Assembly: GCA_002435745.1 (NCBI GenBank) | Contig: DIWT01000060.1 | Coordinates: 1-63,402 of the forward strand | DNA: 63,402 bases | DNA from: a bacterium UBP15_UBA6099 | GTDB lineage: Bacteria; UBP15; UBA6099 | Direction of reading: 5' to 3' | Translations under genes and position numbers: made by a program | In this document: one piece after another, positions 34,087 through 43,316 of the stretch | Layout: each line of letters starts with the position of its first letter | Numbering within the stretch: position 1 is the stretch's first letter | Notes under the pieces: model-generated | Seen by the model: only the letters and a program-made list of their open reading frames with translations | Database searches by the model: none | What the model was told of the DNA's origin: nothing

Positions 34087-35493
34087 ATGTCTGAAAATGT
34101 GAAATTTTCTAAAGTCGCTCCTCAAAGCATCGAGGCGGAGCAGTCCGTTCTCGGCTCCATGATTTTGGACAGAGACATGATTGCCATCGTGCTCGAAACG
34201 CTCGAGCCGAGGCATTTCTACGCCGAAAAGCACGGAGAGATTTATAAGGTCGTCCTCGAACTTTACGAAGCGAACGAGCCGGTAGACATGGTGACGCTGG
34301 TCGAGTTGCTGAGCAAGAAGGGGATGCTCGACAAAGTCGGCGGCCCTGCGTACCTTTCAGCTCTGGTAGAGGGCGTCCCCACGCCGGAGCATGCGCCGTC
34401 ATACGCGAAACTCGTCGCCCAGAAGGCGATGCTCAGAGACCTCATTAAAACCGGCAACGAGATCGTCAGGATGTCCTACGACGAAGAGGAGAGCGCGGAC
34501 GAGATTGTCTCCGAAGCGGAAAGACTCCTGTACGATATGTCGCAGGGCCGCGCTTTCAAAGATATTACCCCTATCAAAGCGGAACTGAAAAAGGCGTTCG
34601 AGATCATCGACCGCAAATATCAGAACCGCGGAGAGGTCAGCGGGCTTCCCACAGGGTTCGAAGATCTGAACAAGCTGACAGGCGGGTTCCAGAAATCGGA
34701 CTTGATAATACTGGCGGCAAGGCCGGGAATGGGCAAGACGAGTCTCGCGCTGAATTTCGCCGAACATATCGCGGTCGAAAACAAGACCGGCGTGGGAATA
34801 TTTACTCTTGAAATGTCCGCCACGCAACTCGTGACCAGAATACTTTGCGCAAGGTCGGAGGTTGACGCTCTGGCGCTGCGCGAAGGATGGCTGAGGGACG
34901 ACGACTGGCATAGGCTGGCGATGGCGTCGGAACAACTCCACAACGTGCCTATCTGCATAGTGGACAGCCCCGGCCTGACTCCTCTGGAACTGAGGGCGAA
35001 AGCACGCAGGATGCAGAAGGAGTTCGGAGTCGAATTCATCATAGTCGACTACCTCCAGTTGATGAGCATGCCCGGCAAGTGGTCTGACAGCCGCGTGCAG
35101 CAGGTCTCCGAGATGACCCGGCAGTTGAAGATGATGGCTCGCGAATTGAACGTCCCGGTAATGGTGTTGTCCCAGTTGTCCCGCGCGGTCGAAACGCGCG
35201 AGAAGGACATAAAGAAAAAACGGCCTCAGTTGAGCGATCTGCGCGAATCAGGCTCCATCGAGCAGGACGCCGATCTTGTGATGTTTCTTTTCCGCGAAGG
35301 ATACTATCTGGAATTGACCCAGACGGGCGCCGAAAGCGTGCAGTTCGACGAATCGGAAGCGCAGAAAGTCGATCCGCTCAAAACAGAGCTTATTCTGGCC
35401 AAGCACCGCAACGGTCCGACCGGCAAGGTCTTTTTAACTTTCCGCAAGGAGTTCACCAGATTCGAAAACGCTTCTTCCCGGGAAGACTATTAG
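34087..35493 (+). CDS. dnaB: Replicative DNA helicase DnaB
   Basis: 468 residues, no intein. N-terminal domain with SIEAEQSVLGSMILD, Walker A AARPGMGKTSLALN (~215), Walker B IIVDYLQLM (~318), and the final motif LSDLRESGSIEQDADLVMF. Follows rplI after 107 bp that hold a perfect hairpin CGCGCGGGC-GAAT-GCCCGCGCG (~34044-34065). Confidence 0.97.
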   Translation: MSENVKFSKVAPQSIEAEQSVLGSMILDRDMIAIVLETLEPRHFYAEKHGEIYKVVLELYEANEPVDMVTLVELLSKKGMLDKVGGPAYLSALVEGVPTPEHAPSYAKLVAQKAMLRDLIKTGNEIVRMSYDEEESADEIVSEAERLLYDMSQGRAFKDITPIKAELKKAFEIIDRKYQNRGEVSGLPTGFEDLNKLTGGFQKSDLIILAARPGMGKTSLALNFAEHIAVENKTGVGIFTLEMSATQLVTRILCARSEVDALALREGWLRDDDWHRLAMASEQLHNVPICIVDSPGLTPLELRAKARRMQKEFGVEFIIVDYLQLMSMPGKWSDSRVQQVSEMTRQLKMMARELNVPVMVLSQLSRAVETREKDIKKKRPQLSDLRESGSIEQDADLVMFLFREGYYLELTQTGAESVQFDESEAQKVDPLKTELILAKHRNGPTGKVFLTFRKEFTRFENASSREDY

Positions 35494-35572
35494 GACGGAT
35501 CGCGGATATCGCATAACATAACAAAACCTCGTCAGACAGACTTCGGATGAAGTCGGACTGGGGGACAATCCA

Positions 35573-36850
35573 ATGAAAATTTTAGTTATAGGCGGCGGCG
35601 GAAGGGAACACGCGCTCTGTTGGAAACTGTCGAAGGGCGGCTCTGCTGAGAAAATCTTCTGCGCTCCCGGAAACGCCGGAATAGCCGGCGTCGCTGAATG
35701 CGTCCCCATCTCCGATGGCGACGTGAAAGGGTTGAGAGATTTTGCCGAGCGGCAAAAAATAGACCTAGCCATAGTCGGCCCGGAGCTTCCTCTCACCAGA
35801 GGAGCGGCGGACGCGTTCAAAGAGGCCGGGATAAAGGTTTTCGGGCCTGCCGCATACGCCGCGCAACTCGAGGGCAGCAAGTTCTTCGCAAAGGATTTCA
35901 TGCGGGAGATGTCAATCCCGACAGCCGATTTCGCGGATTTCGTCGAGTACGAGCCTGCGCGGGCGTATCTGGAAAAGGCCGCGTATCCGCTGGTCATTAA
36001 AGCGGACGGATTGGCCGCCGGAAAAGGCGTTCTCGTAACGTCGAGCAAAGACGAGGCTCAGGACTTTCTGAAATCTCTGATGCTGGACGGAGCGCACGGC
36101 GGCGCGGGCGCGAGGATTGTTGTCGAGGAATGCCTTGTCGGGGAGGAAACCTCTATACTGGCCGTCTGCGACGGGCGCGACATGGTCATTCTCACCCCGT
36201 CTCAGGATCACAAAAGAGCTTACGACAACGACGAAGGGCCGAACACAGGCGGCATGGGCGCGTATTCCCCGGTGTCGATTGTCACCCCGGCTTTAATAGA
36301 AACGATTAGAGAACAGGTGTTGCAACGGGTGGCGGACGGGATGAAAAAGCGAGGGACTCCATTCGTGGGAGTGATCTACGCGGGCATGATGCTGACCGCC
36401 GCCGGGCCGAAAACGCTGGAATTTAATGTAAGGTTCGGCGACCCGGAAGCGCAGGTTGTGCTCCCGCTCATAGAGGGAGACTTAGCGCAGATATGCCTAG
36501 CCGCCGCGGAAGGAAGACTGGCGGAAACGAAGTGGGAACCAGCGCGCAAAACCGCGATGTGCGTCGTCATGGCGTCCGGGGGGTATCCGGGCAGCTATGA
36601 AAAGGGGAAACCGATAAGCGGGCTGGAAGCGGCCGGCGCGCTGGAAGACGTGGTAGTTTTCCACGCGGGCACGGCGGCGAAAGACGGACGGATAGTCACA
36701 GCCGGAGGAAGAGTTCTGGGAGTAACCGGAATAGGGGCAAGCCTGAAAGAGGCGTCCGACAAGGCTTACGAGGCGGTCGGCCTTATAAGTTGGGAAGGCG
36801 AGCGGCACAGAAACGACATTGGAAAAAGAGATCTTGCGAGGATAAACTAA
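35573..36850 (+). CDS. purD: Phosphoribosylamine-glycine ligase
   Basis: 425 residues, full length. Opens MKILVIGGGGREHALCWKL; ATP-grasp motifs PLVIKADGLAAGKGV and GPNTGGMGAYSP; metal-site VRFGDPEAQ. Second step of purine synthesis. One base separates it from the next gene. Confidence 0.96.
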   Translation: MKILVIGGGGREHALCWKLSKGGSAEKIFCAPGNAGIAGVAECVPISDGDVKGLRDFAERQKIDLAIVGPELPLTRGAADAFKEAGIKVFGPAAYAAQLEGSKFFAKDFMREMSIPTADFADFVEYEPARAYLEKAAYPLVIKADGLAAGKGVLVTSSKDEAQDFLKSLMLDGAHGGAGARIVVEECLVGEETSILAVCDGRDMVILTPSQDHKRAYDNDEGPNTGGMGAYSPVSIVTPALIETIREQVLQRVADGMKKRGTPFVGVIYAGMMLTAAGPKTLEFNVRFGDPEAQVVLPLIEGDLAQICLAAAEGRLAETKWEPARKTAMCVVMASGGYPGSYEKGKPISGLEAAGALEDVVVFHAGTAAKDGRIVTAGGRVLGVTGIGASLKEASDKAYEAVGLISWEGERHRNDIGKRDLARIN

Positions 36851-36851
36851 C

Positions 36852-37991
36852 ATGAAAAAAGAAGTATTGTTGACGCCGGGGCCTTCTCAGGTTCCGCACA
36901 GAGTCGCGGCGGCGGGAGCCGCTCCGATAATGCATCACCGCACAGCCGAGTTCGGCGAGATTTTCGCCAGAGCCGTGGCTGGAATGAAAAAGGTTTACGG
37001 AACGGAAGGCGACGTGTTCATTATCGCCTCGTCGGGCAGCGGCGCGATGGAGATGGCCGTTGTGAACGCGCTTTCGCCGGGCGACCGCGTGGTGGTCGGA
37101 AACACAGGGAAATTCGGCGAGCGTTTCGCTCAGTTGTGCCGCGTTTACGGCGTTGAAGTCGTCGAGCTTGTCCGCGAATGGGGCAAGATTGTGACTCCCG
37201 AAGAGATGGACGAAGTCCTGACGAAGGAAAAAGACATCAAAGCCGTTTTCATCACATACAGCGAAACATCCACCGGAATAATGCATCCGCTCGCCGAGTT
37301 GGGCGAAGTGATAGACAGGCACGGCGCGTTGTTCATCGTGGACGCCGTGAGCGGTCTGGGCGGGCTTGAGATGAAGATGGACGAGTGGAAGGTGGACATG
37401 GTGGCCGCCGGCTCTCAAAAAGCTCTCATGCTGCCTCCGGGACTCTCCTTCCTCGGCGTCAGAGGCGAAAAGGCATGGAAAGCGGTCGAGGAGTCGAAGA
37501 TTCCGAAATATTATTACGACCTCAAGAAGTACAGGAAATCAATGCAGAAAAGCGGCGACACGCCGTTCACAATACCCGTTACATTGGTGATAAGCCTCGA
37601 CGAGTCGTTAAAGATGATGTTCGAGGAAGGGCTTGAAAGCATTTACGAGAGGCACAAGAAGATGGCTGCCGCCACACGCGCCGGAGTCAAGGCGCTGGGG
37701 CTGAAGCTTTTTTCCGAGCATCTTTCGTACGTCGAGACGGTGCTCGAAGTCCCCGAAGGCATGGACGGAAAGAAACTTTCGTCGCTGATCACCAACAAGT
37801 ACGGTTGCAGGGTGGCCGGAGGACAGGACGCTTACAAAGGCAAAATAGTCAGGATCGCCCACATGGGATACGTGACGCACCACGACGTTCTGCTGGCCAT
37901 CTCCGCGCTTGAGATGTCGCTCAAGGAGCTTGGGCACGGCTTCGAGCTTGGGACGGGCGTCCGCGCGGCCGAGGAGGTCTTCATGTCATGA
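36852..37991 (+). CDS. Class V aminotransferase (serine/alanine-glyoxylate type)
   Basis: 379 residues. Start LLTPGPSQVPHRV, the phosphate-binding SSGSGAMEMAV, and PLP Lys in AAGSQKALMLPPGL (~197). Overlaps serA by four bases, so it probably supplies the transamination of phosphohydroxypyruvate or hydroxypyruvate in serine synthesis, as in archaea and Thermotoga-like bacteria that lack SerC. Confidence 0.9.
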   Translation: MKKEVLLTPGPSQVPHRVAAAGAAPIMHHRTAEFGEIFARAVAGMKKVYGTEGDVFIIASSGSGAMEMAVVNALSPGDRVVVGNTGKFGERFAQLCRVYGVEVVELVREWGKIVTPEEMDEVLTKEKDIKAVFITYSETSTGIMHPLAELGEVIDRHGALFIVDAVSGLGGLEMKMDEWKVDMVAAGSQKALMLPPGLSFLGVRGEKAWKAVEESKIPKYYYDLKKYRKSMQKSGDTPFTIPVTLVISLDESLKMMFEEGLESIYERHKKMAAATRAGVKALGLKLFSEHLSYVETVLEVPEGMDGKKLSSLITNKYGCRVAGGQDAYKGKIVRIAHMGYVTHHDVLLAISALEMSLKELGHGFELGTGVRAAEEVFMS

Positions 37992-39598
37992 AACAGAAAA
38001 TTGCAAAAACGGCCTCGAAGAAACCCCGCGTGCTTATCTCCGACAAAATAGACGAGCGCGGGATAGATGAACTGCGGGAGACGTGCGAGGTAGTGGTCAA
38101 GACGGGTCTCGGCGAAAGCGAACTGGTTAAAATCATAGCCGGGTTCGACGCTCAGATTGTCAGGGCGGCGACGCGCGTGACAGCGAAAGTCGTCAAGGCC
38201 GGAAAAAACCTGAAAATCGTCGGCAGAGCGGGCGTCGGAGTTGACAACATAGACGTCGCCGCCGCGACCGAGGCCGGCATCCTAGTGGTCAATTCCCCGG
38301 AGGGAAATATCCTGTCGGCGGCAGAGCACACTATCGCCATGATGATGTCGCTGGCGCGCTGCGTGCCTCAGGCCAATAGGTCTATGCACGAAGGCAAATG
38401 GGAAAAAAGCAAATTCATGGGCTGTCAGGTAGGCGAAAAGACTCTCGGCGTGGTCGGATACGGAAAAATCGGGAAACTTGTGGCCGAGAGGGCGGTCGGG
38501 CTTGGCATGAAAGTCCTCGTGGCGGACCCGTACACAAACGAGCAGGCGGTCGCGCGCATCGGCGGAAAGCTTGTCGACAAAAAGGAACTTTTCAAAGACT
38601 CCGATTTCATAACCTTCCACGTGCCGAAGTCGTCCGAAACTTTCCACATGATCGGCAAAGACGAGTTCAAGAAGATGAAGGACGGCGTGAGAGTCGTCAA
38701 CTGCTCAAGAGGCGGAGTCATACAGGAGGACGCGCTGATAGAGGCGGTCAAGAGCGGCAAGGTGGCAGGAGCCGCGCTGGATGTGTTCGAGAAAGAGCCT
38801 CTCGAAGACAGCGAACTGAGAGATTTGCCGAATGTCATCCTCACCCCGCACCTCGGAGCCTCGACCATAGAAGCTCAGGTGAACGTCGCGGTGGATGTCG
38901 CCCGGCAGATAAGGGACTTCTTGCAAGGCAAACCGGTGACGGGCGCGGTGAACCTTCCTCCGCTCAAACCTGAAATACTCAAGCTGCATCAGCCGTATTT
39001 CGAGATGGCGGAAAAACTGGGAAGGCTGCACGAAAGCCTCCGGGATTCGTCCGTGTCTTCCATAGAGCTTACTTTCGAGGGCGACCCGGCGGAGATGCAG
39101 ACCAAGCTCATCACGAACTATTTCCTGCTCGGAATGATGAAGCCTCGCTTTTCCGACGCTGTGAACATTGTGAACGTCGAACTGATGTTCTCTCACCGGA
39201 ACGTGGCGGTCTCGGTGAACAAGAAGAATTACGGAGCTCCGTCGGGCAACATAATCACCGCCTCGGTGAAGACTCCGAAAAGCTCGCACACTGCCTCCGC
39301 CGCTCTCATAGGCGGAGGAGAGATGCGGATCGTAAGCATAGACGGGCTGAAGATGAACCTCGTGCCCGAAGGCAGGATGCTTTTGATATCTCACTTGGAC
39401 AAACCCGGCATGATAGGCAAGGTCGGAACAGTCCTCGGGATGAACAACATAAACATCGCCGGAATGGTGGTAGGCAGGGAAAAAGTGCGCGGCAAAGCGA
39501 TAATGGCGCTTGGAATCGACGACGAGGCGTCCGCCGAAGTAATCAAGCAGATAAGGGCCATACACGGGATGAAATCCGTCCGGATGGTGTCGTTCTGA
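37988..39598 (+). CDS. serA: D-3-phosphoglycerate dehydrogenase
   Basis: 536 residues, long type. Substrate domain, NAD-binding VGYGKIGKLVAERAVGLGM, active-site Arg/Glu/His in NCSRGGVIQEDAL and LTPHLGAST; then the ASB intervening domain (~320-450) and a C-terminal ACT domain (LLISHLDKPGMIGKVGTVLG) for serine feedback. Acts with the aminotransferase upstream. Confidence 0.96.
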   Translation: MKQKIAKTASKKPRVLISDKIDERGIDELRETCEVVVKTGLGESELVKIIAGFDAQIVRAATRVTAKVVKAGKNLKIVGRAGVGVDNIDVAAATEAGILVVNSPEGNILSAAEHTIAMMMSLARCVPQANRSMHEGKWEKSKFMGCQVGEKTLGVVGYGKIGKLVAERAVGLGMKVLVADPYTNEQAVARIGGKLVDKKELFKDSDFITFHVPKSSETFHMIGKDEFKKMKDGVRVVNCSRGGVIQEDALIEAVKSGKVAGAALDVFEKEPLEDSELRDLPNVILTPHLGASTIEAQVNVAVDVARQIRDFLQGKPVTGAVNLPPLKPEILKLHQPYFEMAEKLGRLHESLRDSSVSSIELTFEGDPAEMQTKLITNYFLLGMMKPRFSDAVNIVNVELMFSHRNVAVSVNKKNYGAPSGNIITASVKTPKSSHTASAALIGGGEMRIVSIDGLKMNLVPEGRMLLISHLDKPGMIGKVGTVLGMNNINIAGMVVGREKVRGKAIMALGIDDEASAEVIKQIRAIHGMKSVRMVSF

Positions 39599-39696
39599 AG
39601 CCGGGAACCGCGTTGCGTTTGCGTATTCTTCTATTTTGATTTACAATTTAATGTTTGAACAACGAAGCGGATGGACGCTGAACAGGAGAAAAGGAA

Positions 39697-40866
39697 ATGA
39701 CCGTGGAAAAAGGGAAACTGGATGAGGATTATTTCGGAACGCCGCTGAATGTGGCGATGAGCGTTCCGTTCACTATCGAGGTAGGCGACATTATTCTCGG
39801 CCGCATATCCAAGGTCGACGAGGAATTCGTGTACGTCAGCACCGGGTTCAAGTCGGAGGGAAGGATACCCGTCGCCGAGTTCAGGCGCGGGCCGGACGCC
39901 GGCAAGGAATGGAAGATAGACGACGAAGTGGAAGTGATGGTCGATCGGGTGTCCGGCGAGGATATCTATCTGTCATATGAAAAAGTCGTCGCAAGAAGGC
40001 TGTGGGACACTCTGGCCAAGAAGCATGAAGACGGCGAGCCGGTGGAAGCCGAAATAATTCAGCAAGTCAAAGGCGGATACCGCACGGATATAGGGCTTCC
40101 CCGCCACGCGTTTCTCCCCGGCTCTCATCTGGGCATCCAGACGCAGGCTTCCGAGCTTATCGGAAAGAAACTGCCCGTTTACATCATCGAGTTCAACACC
40201 GAGACCGAAAACATCGTGGTGTCGCACAGGGAATGGCTTAAGAAGCAGCAGGACGAGGCACAGGGCGAAGCGTTCGAGACTCTGCAAAAGGATTCCATCA
40301 TAGACGGCCGAGTCACGCGGCTCACCAATTTCGGGGCGTTCGTTGACATCGGCGGCGGAGTAGAAGGGCTTGTTCACGTGTCTGAGATCGCGTGGTCGCG
40401 CGTCGGGCATCCGTCTCAGGCTCTCTCCTGCGGGCAGGAAGTCAAAGTGAAAGTGCTCGACTTCGACCCCGACAGCAAACGGATATCTCTCAGCATGAAG
40501 CAGGCGGCGGGCGACCCGTGGGACAAGGTTGACGAGCATTTCGCGGTCGGCGAGATCATCGTCGGTTCAGTCGTCAAAATGGTGAAGTTCGGCGCGTTCG
40601 TCATGCTCCGCGACGGCTTCGAGGGTCTTCTCCACATCAGCGAACTGGAACAGGAAAAGGCCGGCGGCGAGAACATCAAGTTGAACGCCGGCGACGAAGT
40701 GAAAGTGAAAATACTAAATGTCGATCCCAAAGGCAGACGCATAAAACTCGGCCTTCCCGTAGAGAAATCGTCCAAGGTTTCCGGCGAATTCAAACAATAT
40801 ATCGATAACGGCTCCAGCGGCATCAGCATAGGAGACATGATCGATCTGGACAAGAACAAAGAATAA
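39697..40866 (+). CDS. rpsA: S1-domain RNA-binding protein (ribosomal protein S1-like)
   Basis: 389 residues with four S1 OB-fold repeats (~25-95, 110-180, 195-265, 285-355). The third and fourth have the clearest motifs: GRVTRLTNFGAFVDIGGGVE-GLVHVSE and GSVVKMVKFGAFVMLRDG. Four repeats are fewer than the six of E. coli S1 but usual in several phyla. Likely mRNA binding on the ribosome. Ends in a strong terminator. Confidence 0.85.
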   Translation: MTVEKGKLDEDYFGTPLNVAMSVPFTIEVGDIILGRISKVDEEFVYVSTGFKSEGRIPVAEFRRGPDAGKEWKIDDEVEVMVDRVSGEDIYLSYEKVVARRLWDTLAKKHEDGEPVEAEIIQQVKGGYRTDIGLPRHAFLPGSHLGIQTQASELIGKKLPVYIIEFNTETENIVVSHREWLKKQQDEAQGEAFETLQKDSIIDGRVTRLTNFGAFVDIGGGVEGLVHVSEIAWSRVGHPSQALSCGQEVKVKVLDFDPDSKRISLSMKQAAGDPWDKVDEHFAVGEIIVGSVVKMVKFGAFVMLRDGFEGLLHISELEQEKAGGENIKLNAGDEVKVKILNVDPKGRRIKLGLPVEKSSKVSGEFKQYIDNGSSGISIGDMIDLDKNKE

Positions 40867-40894
40867 ATTCTGATTGACCGAAGATTTGACATTC

Positions 40895-40927
40895 AAAGCG
40901 TCCGGGAGACCGGGCGCTTTTATTTTT
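40895..40927 (+). terminator. Intrinsic terminator after the S1-like gene
   Basis: AAAGCGTCCGG, loop GAGA, CCGGGCGCTTT, then TATTTTT; 11 bp stem with one G-T pair. Lies between the convergent S1-like and fdhD genes. Confidence 0.88.
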
Positions 40928-40931
40928 ACAT

Positions 40932-41759
40932 CTAAAAAACGATCCGGTCGCGGCAGGTGTAAACCATCATCGAATCGTCCCGCATCCTGCCCGCCAGACA
41001 GCAGTTGAGAGAGTCGGCAAGCTCGACGGCCATTGAAGTCGCCGCAGAGACCGCGCAGACTATCGGGATTCCCGCGCGGGCGGCTTTCTGCGCCATCTCA
41101 AAGCTTATCCTGCTGCTTAGGAAGGCGACGCACCCGCCGGCGTCCACCCCGTTCATCATGGCAAACCCAATAACCTTGTCGAGAGCGTTGTGACGTCCCA
41201 CGTCCTCGCGGACGGCGACGAGCGTTCCGTCAGGCTTGAAAAGCCCGGCCGCGTGAGTCGATCTTGTCTTAGCTCCGAGCGCCTGATGTTCTATCATAAG
41301 TCGCTGCATTTTCATCAGGTCGGCCGCCCCGGCTTTCATATCGCTTTCGACGGGGCGAACTTTTTTTCTTAAGTCCTCAAGCATTTCCACGCCGCATATT
41401 CCGCATCCGCTCCGGGACTCGTATTTTCGCCCGGAGGAAAGCCTTAGGTCTTCCGATTCCGAGCCGTTTTTCGCGCCGCCAGCGTCCGCAAGAATGACGT
41501 TGACGACGTTCGAGGCGTTGTCTGCGGCGTCCGCGCAAAACCCGCATCCGGCGATTTCAGAGAACGAATCGACTATGCCTTCCGTCAGGCAGAAACCGCA
41601 GGCAAGCTCGGTCTCGCAGCCGGGCGAGCGCATTATTACCGCGTACGGTTTTCCGTTTAATCTGATTTCCAGAGGCTCCTCGACGGCAAGCTCGACGCCG
41701 GACGATTTGCGTCCGTTGCTTTCGATATTCAGAACGAAGTGTTTTGTTGTGGGCTCCAT
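40932..41759 (-). CDS. fdhD: FdhD, sulfurtransferase for formate dehydrogenase
   Basis: 275 residues from the ATG at 41759; an earlier start at 41834 would add 25 residues of poor quality. The catalytic Cys pair lies in SGCGICGVEML (~127); LVAVREDVGRHNALDKVIG and SSRISFEMAQKAARAGIPIV are family hallmarks. It passes sulfur from IscS to the molybdenum or tungsten cofactor of formate dehydrogenases. None of those is in the window, but a tungsten enzyme gene (AOR) is. Confidence 0.94.
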   Translation of the reverse strand: MEPTTKHFVLNIESNGRKSSGVELAVEEPLEIRLNGKPYAVIMRSPGCETELACGFCLTEGIVDSFSEIAGCGFCADAADNASNVVNVILADAGGAKNGSESEDLRLSSGRKYESRSGCGICGVEMLEDLRKKVRPVESDMKAGAADLMKMQRLMIEHQALGAKTRSTHAAGLFKPDGTLVAVREDVGRHNALDKVIGFAMMNGVDAGGCVAFLSSRISFEMAQKAARAGIPIVCAVSAATSMAVELADSLNCCLAGRMRDDSMMVYTCRDRIVF

Positions 41760-41998
41760 TAGAGAAAACCTTTCGGGCAAAGGCGGCGCGGCAACCGCAA
41801 AGCCGGACCGCAGAATATTATTAAGTGTAAACAAAAAAAGTCTTGGATGAAAGCAGGGAGTCGAAACGGGTCAGCCGGCGGAGGGTCGCAGGCGCGCGGA
41901 ATGAACCGGGGCGCTTGCGTTGCCTTTACAAATGTGGTAGTGTTAATTCCGTTGACAGCTATCCGAAGCGATATGAAGCTGAAGACGGAGGTAGTTTC

Positions 41999-42292
41999 GT
42001 GTCGGAGAAAGATCTGGAACTGATAAGAGATGTCGATATGACCGTCAGCGTGGAGCTGGGGCGGACGAAGAAGCTGTTTAAAGAGATACTCGAGATGAAG
42101 CCGGGGACGGTGATCGAGCTGGACACGTCGACAGGCGACAGGATCGATTTTCTCGTGAACAAGAAACTCGTCGCGCGCGGCGAAGTGATGGTGATAGACG
42201 GCAAGTACGCGTTGCGTGTCACGGACATAGTCGGCTCCATCCCCGAAGCTGTGAAGCAGGCGTTGAGCGAAGGGCGCAAAATCGGCGCGTGA
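41999..42292 (+). CDS. fliN: Flagellar motor switch protein FliN
   Basis: 97 residues, start GTG at 41999 with GGAGG upstream; a longer frame from 41843 has no homology-like content. The SpoA domain is clear: DLELIRDVDMTVSVELGRTK ... PGTVIELD, VARGEVMVIDGKYALRVTDI. Unusually it is alone, 7 kb from the flagellar operon and without fliM, at the head of obg-proB-proA. Confidence 0.93.
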   Translation: MSEKDLELIRDVDMTVSVELGRTKKLFKEILEMKPGTVIELDTSTGDRIDFLVNKKLVARGEVMVIDGKYALRVTDIVGSIPEAVKQALSEGRKIGA

Positions 42293-42341
42293 GCAGTCGA
42301 GGCGCCGGTCAAGCGACAGCCCGCCGGATGGGAAGTCGGAC

Positions 42342-43316
42342 ATGCGGGACACTGTAAGCATAAGGGCGCGCGGCGGTCGCGGCGGCGACGGCAGCGCAAG
42401 TTTCAGAAGAGAGAAATATGTGCCGCGCGGCGGCCCGGACGGCGGAGACGGCGGGCGCGGCGGCCACGTGATCATAGCGGCCCACGACAAAGTCAATTCC
42501 CTCAGAGACATCAAACCCGGAACTATTTTTCGCGCGCCCTCCGGAGGGGCCGGCGGAAAATCGGGAAAATACGGACGCGCCGGCGCCGACCTTGTCGTTC
42601 GCGTTCCGGCCGGAACTTCGGTTATGGACGCCGAGACAGGCGAACTTTTAGCCGACCTTGCGGCTAACGGCGACAAAATCATAGTCTCCGCCGGCGGCTC
42701 CGGCGGCAGAGGCAATATGCATTTCGCGACTCCCAAGAACCGGGTTCCGCTCGAATTCGAGCCGGGCGGCGAAAGCGAGGAGCGCGCTCTTTCTCTTGAA
42801 TACAGCATACCCTCCGAAACAGCCGTCATTGGTTTTCCGGGAGCGGGAAAATCCACTCTCGTCCGCGCTCTCACAGGCTCCAGAACTCCAGTCGGCGAAT
42901 ATGACTTCACAACGAGGAAGCCGTACATAGGCGTTTGCGGCGCGGGGGAGTTCGCGAGTTTCAGAATGCTGGACATGCCAGCGCTAACCGACGGCTCGTC
43001 CGAAGGGCGCGGAGTGGGCAACTTCTTTCTGCGACATCTGCGAAGAGTGGAACTAATCGTGTTGCTGATAGATTCCCGCTTCGGGTCGCCGGAACCGGAA
43101 GCTCAGGTGGAAACGCTGCTGCGAGAGCTTGCCGCTTACGACCCTGAGTATCTGGAAAAGAAACGGCTTGTGGTGTATAACAGGCGAGACGCGGAAAGCG
43201 CTCCCGAAGGCGCGGCGCGGGACATCGAAATAGACGCGGCGCGGGGAGACGGGCTTGAAGGCCTCAGAGCCGCGATATCGCAATCTTTGGGACTGACTGA
43301 AGATGTCGAAGATTAA
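42342..43316 (+). CDS. obg: Obg-family GTPase with altered G3 and G4 motifs
   Basis: 324 residues, no C-terminal OCT domain. The N-terminal Obg fold (~1-155) has the glycine-rich repeats (ARGGRGGDGSASFRREKYVP). G1 is GFPGAGKST (usual GLPNAGKST). G3 is DMPAL where nearly all Obg proteins have DIPGL, so the invariant Gly is replaced by Ala; G4 is NRRD in place of NKxD. These changes predict weaker or different nucleotide handling. The gene overlaps proB by 14 bases. Confidence 0.9.
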   Translation: MRDTVSIRARGGRGGDGSASFRREKYVPRGGPDGGDGGRGGHVIIAAHDKVNSLRDIKPGTIFRAPSGGAGGKSGKYGRAGADLVVRVPAGTSVMDAETGELLADLAANGDKIIVSAGGSGGRGNMHFATPKNRVPLEFEPGGESEERALSLEYSIPSETAVIGFPGAGKSTLVRALTGSRTPVGEYDFTTRKPYIGVCGAGEFASFRMLDMPALTDGSSEGRGVGNFFLRHLRRVELIVLLIDSRFGSPEPEAQVETLLRELAAYDPEYLEKKRLVVYNRRDAESAPEGAARDIEIDAARGDGLEGLRAAISQSLGLTEDVED

